The translations under genes were made by a program, and so were the position numbers. Below the pieces are notes generated by a model. That model was not told the DNA's origin. It did no database searches and worked only from the letters and a program-made list of their open reading frames with translations. Below are positions 3,301 to 6,166 of a DNA stretch of 6,166 nt, in pieces (position 1 is the first letter of the stretch; the number at the start of each line of letters is the position of its first letter). The DNA lies in contig QIGM01000219.1 of the NCBI GenBank assembly GCA_003230795.1, positions 1-6,166 of the forward strand, read 5' to 3'. This DNA is from a bacterium. GTDB lineage: Bacteria > Bdellovibrionota_C > UBA2361 > SZUA-149.

Positions 3301-6166
3301 GGACGGAAGCTAACAAGAGAGTCTTCGATGTATTTATCGAAGGGCAGCTAGTACTTCCGGACTATGATATTTTTGATGATGTCGGCAATGCCGTGGCCAC
3401 CCAGCAGGTATTTGAAGTTCCCGTTAGCGACGGAGAACTAACGGTTGCCTTCCGGAGAAAGCCCGGAAAGAACAACGCAAAGCTCTCTGCGATTTCTGTT
3501 GATGAAATGCAGGATGTTACGCCTCAACGAATCCCTATCGCGAGAGTCAACGCTGGTGGTCTTCCGTATACAGACACCACGGGAGATGTATGGTCAGCGA
3601 CCTCCGGATTTTTAAGCCTCGGAGAGCTAAAAGAGTTTGAAGTAGCCAGTCCTATCGCCAACACGGTCGAGGACACCTTATTCCAAAGTGAGAGCTATGG
3701 AACATTTGCCTATAGCCAGACGGTTGAGAATGGCGACTATTTTGTCACGCTTTCCTTTGCTGAGATTTTCTTCACTCAGTCTGGAGAACGGGTGTTTGAT
3801 GTGACGCTTGAAGGTCAGCCTATTCTTACAAACTACGATATCTTCGACGAAGTGGGCTTTCTCACCGCCGTTGAAAAAGAGTTCCCAGTTCAAGTCACCG
3901 ACGGTGAGTTAAATCTTGAGTTTATTCCTACGAATGGAGATGCAAAAATATCCGCGCTAAAGGTCGAGAAACTCTCTCTGGATGGCCAACTACCCATCAA
4001 GTTCACTCAACGAGTGATTGTTAACTCACAGATTACTGGCGCTGAGAATTTTGGAAACCCGACGTCGGTCCAACTCGGTCCTGACGGACGTCTCTATGTC
4101 GGACAATTCAACGGCTTGATCCACATCTTCACGCTCGATGCGAATCTAGATGTGACTGACGTCGAAGTGGTTACAAGCATTTTTAATTCTCCAACATTTG
4201 ATGAGGCAGGGGCCACTGGTTGCCCAACTGCCGAAGGGAGGCTAGTTACTGGCATTTTCGTTGCCGATGATGGGGCTATCTATACTGCTCATTCAGACCC
4301 TCGTATCGGCTTCAATTCCAGTAACACGGCGCTTTGCATCGATACAGATGGTGGCGTGCTGACAAAACTGAGTGGGCCAGATTACGACAACCCGGCGAAT
4401 AGAGTAGACTTAGTCACTGGTCTTACACGGTCTAGAGAAAACCATGCACCGAACGGGCTCTTTATTAGGGACGACGGTTGGCTTTATCTCTCGGTCGGTG
4501 GAAACACTAACTACGGTGCTCCGAGCACTTTCTTTGGCAACTTCCCTGAGACCAATGGTGCCGCTGTTGTTCTTCGTCTCAATCTTAACGCGCCTTTTAC
4601 CGTGCCTTATGACGCAAGCGCCGCCTCTACAATCATCAGTGGGCCGGGAGACGGAGAAGTTACGGGACTCTTCGAAGTGTATGCCGACGGCTATCGTAGC
4701 GGATACGATATTTTGGACCACAGCAACGGAAAGTTCTATCTGAACTCCAACGAGGGAAATAGCGGACTCGGCAATACCCCTGGACCGAGTGACGGGTGCC
4801 CGAATGGTGTTTCGATGAACCCAGGAACTTTGCTGGACAAACTATACGTCGTGACACAAGGTGCCTACGGTGGTCACCCACATCCCGCGCGAGGTAAGTG
4901 CGTATTCGGTGACGGAAGTAGCTATTCGCCGAATCTTACTCCAGAGCCATCCTACACCGCACCAATTCATGAATACGTCGGCAGCGTTTCAACGAACGGA
5001 CTGGCAGAGTACACATCGAATGCCTTCGAAGGTCAGATGTTGGGTAATCTGATTACCGTTAGTACTTTCGCGAACAACCAGGTGCGGAGCCTAAAACTTT
5101 CTCCGAGTGGTAGTGGCGTGGTGGAAGAGCAGATAATCGCAAGCGCGCTCGCCGGACCTATCGACGTCTGGACTCATCCGAGCGGTGCCATTTTTGTCGC
5201 CGAATTCGGCGGCGAAACTGGAAGCGGCGGGGATACAATCACACTTCTCGAGCCGGACGAAACTGGAACCGTCGGAGATAGTGACGGAGACGGAATTCCT
5301 GACGCTGTCGATCCAGATGATGACAATGACAATTATACCGACATCGATGAAGCCGCGAATGGAACTGATCCATTTAACGCGGCGAGCTTCCCAACGGATT
5401 TTGACAAGGATTTCGTCAGCGACTTACTTGACACCGACGACGATAACGACCTCGTGCTTGATGTCGTCGACCAGTTCGTGTTCGATCCGCTGAACGGCTC
5501 AAGTACCGTCCCTCCTCTTCGATTTGAGTATAATCCAGGCGATGAGTTTCTTGGGAACCTGAGAAATACAGGCTTCACTGGATCCCTACTATCGAGCAAT
5601 GGTGGAGGCTTTTTGCCTAACCTACTCAACGCTGGCGCTGCCGGCGGCTTCATTAGCATCAATCCGACACCAGGCGATATGAGAGGCGCCAGTAACGACC
5701 AAGACAACGCTCTACAGATTGGCGTTGATGCTCGAGCGAATTTGGGAATTGGTGAATTCACTGCCTACACGAGAGTGGTTGATCCTTTCGTAAGCCCACC
5801 AGCCCCACCAGTAGGTTCGGAGTCGGCCGGTGTTTTCTTCGCGGTCGATGAAGATAACTTTGTTCGACTTGTGGCCTCAGGAGACACGGGCTCTGGTTCT
5901 AGTGGAATTCAGCTTAATGCTGAGATTGGTGGTATTTATACGGAGAACGCAGTCACCGCTGCTCCACTTTCTCTAGGATCTGCTCAGAATATCGATCTGG
6001 CACTTCGCGTAGATCCTGAAGCACAAGAGATCGAGGCATTTTACCGAATCGATTCCGAGGATCCTTCTGACTATGTTTCGCTCGGCGCTATAAACGCGGG
6101 AAGCTTCTCTGGTCTTGACGCACTTTTCACTCTGGGCACAGGCGTCGGCATCGCCGCAACGAAGGC
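222..6166 (+). CDS. Giant secreted multi-domain lectin-like protein (ASH, malectin, PQQ-dehydrogenase-like propeller, ConA-like); 3' partial
   Basis: The frame is open for 1,981 complete codons plus two bases and has no stop before the window edge, so the C-terminus is missing. The start is firm: ATG 222 is the first start codon after an in-frame TAA at 141-143, a GAGAAG lies six bases upstream, and a signal peptide follows at once. Domain order is signal peptide, Ig-like, split ASH with an inserted CBM-like domain, ASH, ASH, malectin, ASH, malectin, malectin, GSDH-like propeller, TSP3-like acidic repeats, and the start of a ConA-like sandwich. The family assignments rest on motifs I recognise by eye. 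The inferred role is extracellular: binding di- or polysaccharide and perhaps oxidising released sugar. The mature chain is rich in Asp/Glu and poor in Lys, as in marine exoproteins. It has four cysteines, all in the propeller. No transmembrane segment or anchor is visible. Databases would probably call it a malectin or choice-of-anchor D domain-containing protein. Confidence 0.95.
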   Translation, partial: MLNSIASTLSVSAKNLLTSTLCLLLVNAVIPEAQAQGTVDSLFLVNAETDLDLFELTDGLIIDRTTLPTDKLNVRAETSGSVGSVVFGLNGNNNFRTESVAPYALAGDQSGDFLVHNFSNGSHQVSATPFSSSGGSGTAGVTNSVSFSIIDPASSTLSLTPATHDFGTQSLASTTSNTFTLNNNASTNGTGAYLEQGGLVVIEIEDHATVSGWQEKTTIPDFTGDGYLEWTGDDFFNNPGNGVLTFTFEVQTAGNYQLQWRSRIAQGSNFTEHNDSWVQFPSGQDVSGEEALNGDWTKAYQNQLNTWSWQTRTVDNNPKDIRQFFSAGTHEIKVSARSNGHAIDRIVLYKYDTVSFSESTFNNLAPSSQSGGGTGTPVEITAVTFIGAGNADYSYSGPILPFSIAAGAQAQFDVDFTPSAVGARPATLSVDSDLLTGPVTSLLQGSGEDILAPVLSLSSSTLNFGSIDIVTPGVAELILTVENLGSAVLTLDDVTIEGTNPGDFNIKSISSTSVAVGAEETIVVEFTPSSVGPKVASLAIDSNAASSPDEVDLNGTGTTTVPVEELEANPTSLDFGTYVFGQTTVSEQSFSLTNVGTEVVTVTSLSISGTNGSDFIALNSLPFALNGGESTTVTVDFSPSAIGAKVASLQVSSSASVNPSVSITGNAEDEPAGEEFEEVARINVGGNIYTDTEGNVWGPTTADFMSAGKMLQFENVSSIEGTEDDTIFQTELYGNYDYNQSLPDGEYRVTLLFAELFFTEANKRLFDVNIEGTNVINDLDLFVEAGFLNALSQSFDVTLEDGALNLEFRRIPGKNNAQLTGLLIERKLVPAPTLSLTANPNPISFSQTNISGETSSVFFTLENTGTAEIQITGSSLTGAHTNDFLIDPLPSSLAVGESVILEAVFSATDIGARTATLEIDSNATAGTLLVPLMGTGIDDTPVEQYVNIARANAGGDTFVDGSGNTWEATPAEFVSQGKMLTYENVIPIADTIDDELYHTELFGNYDYRLAVEDGTYRVTLLFAELFWTEANKRVFDVFIEGQLVLPDYDIFDDVGNAVATQQVFEVPVSDGELTVAFRRKPGKNNAKLSAISVDEMQDVTPQRIPIARVNAGGLPYTDTTGDVWSATSGFLSLGELKEFEVASPIANTVEDTLFQSESYGTFAYSQTVENGDYFVTLSFAEIFFTQSGERVFDVTLEGQPILTNYDIFDEVGFLTAVEKEFPVQVTDGELNLEFIPTNGDAKISALKVEKLSLDGQLPIKFTQRVIVNSQITGAENFGNPTSVQLGPDGRLYVGQFNGLIHIFTLDANLDVTDVEVVTSIFNSPTFDEAGATGCPTAEGRLVTGIFVADDGAIYTAHSDPRIGFNSSNTALCIDTDGGVLTKLSGPDYDNPANRVDLVTGLTRSRENHAPNGLFIRDDGWLYLSVGGNTNYGAPSTFFGNFPETNGAAVVLRLNLNAPFTVPYDASAASTIISGPGDGEVTGLFEVYADGYRSGYDILDHSNGKFYLNSNEGNSGLGNTPGPSDGCPNGVSMNPGTLLDKLYVVTQGAYGGHPHPARGKCVFGDGSSYSPNLTPEPSYTAPIHEYVGSVSTNGLAEYTSNAFEGQMLGNLITVSTFANNQVRSLKLSPSGSGVVEEQIIASALAGPIDVWTHPSGAIFVAEFGGETGSGGDTITLLEPDETGTVGDSDGDGIPDAVDPDDDNDNYTDIDEAANGTDPFNAASFPTDFDKDFVSDLLDTDDDNDLVLDVVDQFVFDPLNGSSTVPPLRFEYNPGDEFLGNLRNTGFTGSLLSSNGGGFLPNLLNAGAAGGFISINPTPGDMRGASNDQDNALQIGVDARANLGIGEFTAYTRVVDPFVSPPAPPVGSESAGVFFAVDEDNFVRLVASGDTGSGSSGIQLNAEIGGIYTENAVTAAPLSLGSAQNIDLALRVDPEAQEIEAFYRIDSEDPSDYVSLGAINAGSFSGLDALFTLGTGVGIAATK
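333..680 (+). other. N-terminal Ig-like domain (residues 38-153)
   Basis: The segment opens with FLVNAETDLDLFELTDG and continues with a short 'I-D' strand, a 'LNVRAET...VGSVVFGLNG' pair of strands, 'APYALAGD', and a 'GSHQVSATPFSSSGGSGTAG' strand-loop. This pattern recurs in bacterial extracellular proteins that also carry malectin or CBM-like modules and behaves as an Ig-like beta-sandwich. Its function is unknown; it is probably a spacer or adhesion module. It is joined to the first ASH domain through IIDPASST. Confidence 0.7.
681..791 (+). other. ASH/choice-of-anchor D domain 1, N-terminal part (residues 154-190)
   Basis: Residues 157-186 carry the ASH opening: a LSLTP strand, the HDFG turn (164-167; LNFG and LDFG in ASH2 and ASH3), then a strand ending FTLNN, equivalent to FSLTN in ASH3. 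The usual next element, a G...PVTIT strand followed by 'G.N..DF', does not follow directly. It appears 186 residues later at 377. This is therefore the first half of a domain interrupted by another one. Confidence 0.75.
792..1349 (+). other. CBM6/35- or GH115-C-terminal-like beta-sandwich inserted into ASH1 (residues 191-376)
   Basis: The module begins with YLEQGGLVVIEIEDHA and continues with GW...DFTGDGYLEWTG, a 'LTFTFEVQTAGNYQLQWRSR' pair of strands, a DSWVQF strand, a Trp-rich stretch around 1120-1150, and ends in AGTHEIKVSARSNGHAIDRI. An N-terminal 'G.v.IEaE', a central 'G.Y.L.wR' and a terminal 'G.H.i.v..R..g..iDRivl' are hallmarks of CBM6/35-type and GH115 C-terminal jelly rolls. Sugar binding is inferred. 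The last 20 or so residues (FSESTFNN to GGG) look like linker. The exact family is uncertain. Confidence 0.68.
1350..1562 (+). other. ASH/choice-of-anchor D domain 1, C-terminal part (residues 377-447)
   Basis: It starts with PVEITAVTFIGAGNADYSY and proceeds through LPFSIAAGAQAQFDVDFTPSAVG to a 'ATLSVDSD' strand and LLQGSG. These match, in order, the second half of ASH2 and ASH3 (for example VEFTPSSVG and VDFSPSAIG). Joined to residues 154-190 it completes one ordinary domain of about 108 residues, the same size as the neighbouring ASH copies. Confidence 0.75.
1578..1892 (+). repeat. ASH/choice-of-anchor D domain 2 (residues 453-557)
   Basis: This is a complete ASH-type beta-sandwich: LSLSSSTLNFG, LTVENLGSAVLTL, IEGTNPGDF, VEFTPSSVGPKVASLAIDSN and a closing LNGTG. 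Such domains (ASPM-SPD2-Hydin-like, named choice-of-anchor D in bacteria) act as rigid Ig-like spacers in exoproteins. A ten-residue linker leads to the next copy. Confidence 0.85.
1917..2222 (+). repeat. ASH/choice-of-anchor D domain 3 (residues 566-667)
   Basis: A complete ASH copy: LEANPTSLDFG, FSLTNVGTEVVTV, ISGTNGSDF, VDFSPSAIGAKVASLQVSSS and SITGNA. It is followed by an acidic linker (EDEPAGEEFEE) into malectin 1. Its ANP start (568-570) recurs 270 residues later in ASH4, part of the paired duplication described in the findings. Confidence 0.85.
2250..2705 (+). repeat. Malectin domain 1 (residues 677-828)
   Basis: The start VARINVGG...YTDTEGNVWG and the core ELYGNYDY, DGEYRVTLLFAELFF, KRLFDVNIEG and LEFRRIPGKNN follow the malectin/malectin-like (di-glucose-binding) signature in order. 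Animal malectin binds Glc2-N-glycans. Bacterial copies are carbohydrate-binding modules of exoproteins. The aromatic positions Tyr733 and Phe757-Phe758 line up with ligand-contacting aromatics of animal malectin, as I align them by eye, so sugar binding is plausible but the ligand is unknown. Confidence 0.88.
2715..3029 (+). repeat. ASH/choice-of-anchor D domain 4 (residues 832-936)
   Basis: It carries LTANPNPISFS, FFTLENTGTAEIQI, LTGAHTNDF, SATDIGARTATLEIDSN and PLMGTG. It is more diverged than copies 2 and 3: the DFG turn reads SFS and 'FTPS.VG' reads FSATDIG. It separates malectins 1 and 2 as a spacer. Confidence 0.8.
3051..3512 (+). repeat. Malectin domain 2 (residues 944-1097)
   Basis: The signature runs YVNIARANAGG, FVDGSGNTW, TELFGNYDY, DGTYRVTLLFAELFW, KRVFDVFIEG, PDYDIFDDVGN and AFRRKPGKNNAKL. 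It is the closest relative of malectin 1: residues 1016-1041 differ from residues 747-772 at only three of 26 positions. It retains the 'DYDIFD..G' segment, which also occurs in malectin 3 and in animal malectin, while malectin 1 has a changed version. Confidence 0.88.
3531..3974 (+). repeat. Malectin domain 3 (residues 1104-1251)
   Basis: The signature runs IARVNAGGLPYTDTTGDVW, FQSESYGTFAYSQ, NGDYFVTLSFAEIFF, ERVFDVTLEG, TNYDIFDEVG and AKISALKVEKL. It follows malectin 2 after only about six residues, with no ASH spacer between them. It lacks the RRxPGKNN loop shared by copies 1 and 2 and has IPTNGD instead, so it is a separate lineage that probably presents a different binding edge. Confidence 0.87.
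3987..5258 (+). other. GSDH/PQQ-dependent sugar dehydrogenase-like beta-propeller (residues 1256-1679)
   Basis: The propeller strands recur as 'GPDGRLYVGQFNG', 'VADDGAIYTAHSDPR', 'IRDDGWLYLSVGGNTNYG' and 'HPSGAIFVAEFGG', the 'DG.LYv' blades of the glucose/sorbosone dehydrogenase fold. His1408 in ENHAPNG and Arg1492 in ADGYRSGYDIL sit where soluble GDH and its relatives have the catalytic His and the PQQ-binding Arg-Asn pair, as I align them by eye. Here the Asn is Ser1493. A YGGHPHPARGKC loop (1549-1560) is rich in possible ligands. Four cysteines (1334, 1372, 1526, 1560) could form two disulfides. If active it would oxidise sugar in the periplasm or outside the cell using PQQ. An inactive, purely binding propeller (NHL-like) is the alternative. 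Confidence 0.7.
5277..5498 (+). other. TSP3-like acidic calcium-binding linker (residues 1686-1759)
   Basis: The first unit reads DSDGDGIPDAVDPDDDNDN, with acidic residues at 1686, 1688, 1690, 1694 and 1697 in the DxDGDGxxDxxD spacing of thrombospondin type 3 and related Ca2+ loops. 'E.ANGTDPFN' follows. The second half (1726-1750) keeps the Asp spacing but loses the glycines (DFDKDF, DTDDDNDLVLD), so it looks degenerate. Such segments become rigid on binding calcium, which fits a stalk between the propeller and the C-terminal module. Confidence 0.85.
5517..6166 (+). other. Concanavalin-A-like beta-sandwich, 3' partial (from residue 1766)
   Basis: LRFEYNPGDEFLGNLRNTGFTG opens the domain (residues 1766-1787). 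It continues with GFISINPTPGD, NDQDNALQIGVDAR, a 'FTAYTRVVDPF' strand, SAGVFFAVDEDNFVRLV, a long 'IDLALRVDPEAQEIEAFYRI' pair and GTGVGIAATK at the window edge. This order matches the ConA-like lectin/glucanase folds (DUF1349- or LamG-like) common in marine exoproteins. A proline-rich loop (PFVSPPAPPVGS, about 5785-5820) lies between two strands. The domain normally ends soon after 'GI.at', so perhaps 20-30 residues of it lie outside. No catalytic residues are evident; a binding role is inferred. Confidence 0.65.

Noticed and set aside
4410..4743. Overlapping open frames on both strands in the propeller
   Set aside because: The plus-strand frame carries conserved propeller motifs throughout this stretch, and the alternative frames show none.
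5333..5761. Minus-strand open frame of 142 codons
   Set aside because: It lies wholly opposite well-recognised TSP3-like and ConA-like domain sequence. The translation is low-complexity Ser/Pro/Leu, as expected from the complement of an acidic, Gly/Asp-rich gene.

Overview
The window is bacterial DNA dominated by one very long plus-strand gene. It starts at the ATG at 222, stays open without a stop for 1,981 codons, and runs off the right edge at 6166. The first 221 bases are an AT-richer leader with a candidate promoter and a plausible ribosome binding site. I see no RNA gene, CRISPR array or mobile element, and no convincing second gene on either strand.

The gene encodes a secreted, strongly acidic, multi-domain carbohydrate-binding protein. 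In order it carries: a Sec signal peptide (1-35); an Ig-like domain with the LVNAETD...DG...D start (about 38-153); an ASH/'choice-of-anchor D' beta-sandwich split in two (154-190 and 377-447) by an inserted CBM6/35- or GH115-C-terminal-like domain (191-376); two more ASH domains (453-557, 566-667); malectin 1 (677-828); a fourth ASH (832-936); malectin 2 (944-1097); malectin 3 (1104-1251); a beta-propeller resembling PQQ-dependent sugar/sorbosone dehydrogenases (about 1256-1679); a thrombospondin-type-3-like acidic calcium-binding linker (1686-1759); and the start of a concanavalin-A-like beta-sandwich (from about 1766) that continues outside the window.

The protein reads as an extracellular glycan-capture scaffold. 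Several sugar-binding modules and ASH spacers are strung before a possible sugar-oxidising propeller, and a calcium-stiffened linker leads to another lectin-like module. Binding and catalysis are inferred from domain resemblance only. The membrane or wall anchor, if there is one, must lie downstream.

The signal peptide, acidic composition, mid GC content and domain types suggest a Gram-negative, probably marine or saline heterotroph (Gammaproteobacteria, Verrucomicrobia, Planctomycetes or Bacteroidetes-like). The sequence does not settle the phylum.

The most notable points are the nested domain inside the first ASH fold, a colinear duplication of an ASH-malectin pair with a constant offset of about 270 residues, and the confinement of all mature-protein cysteines to the propeller.
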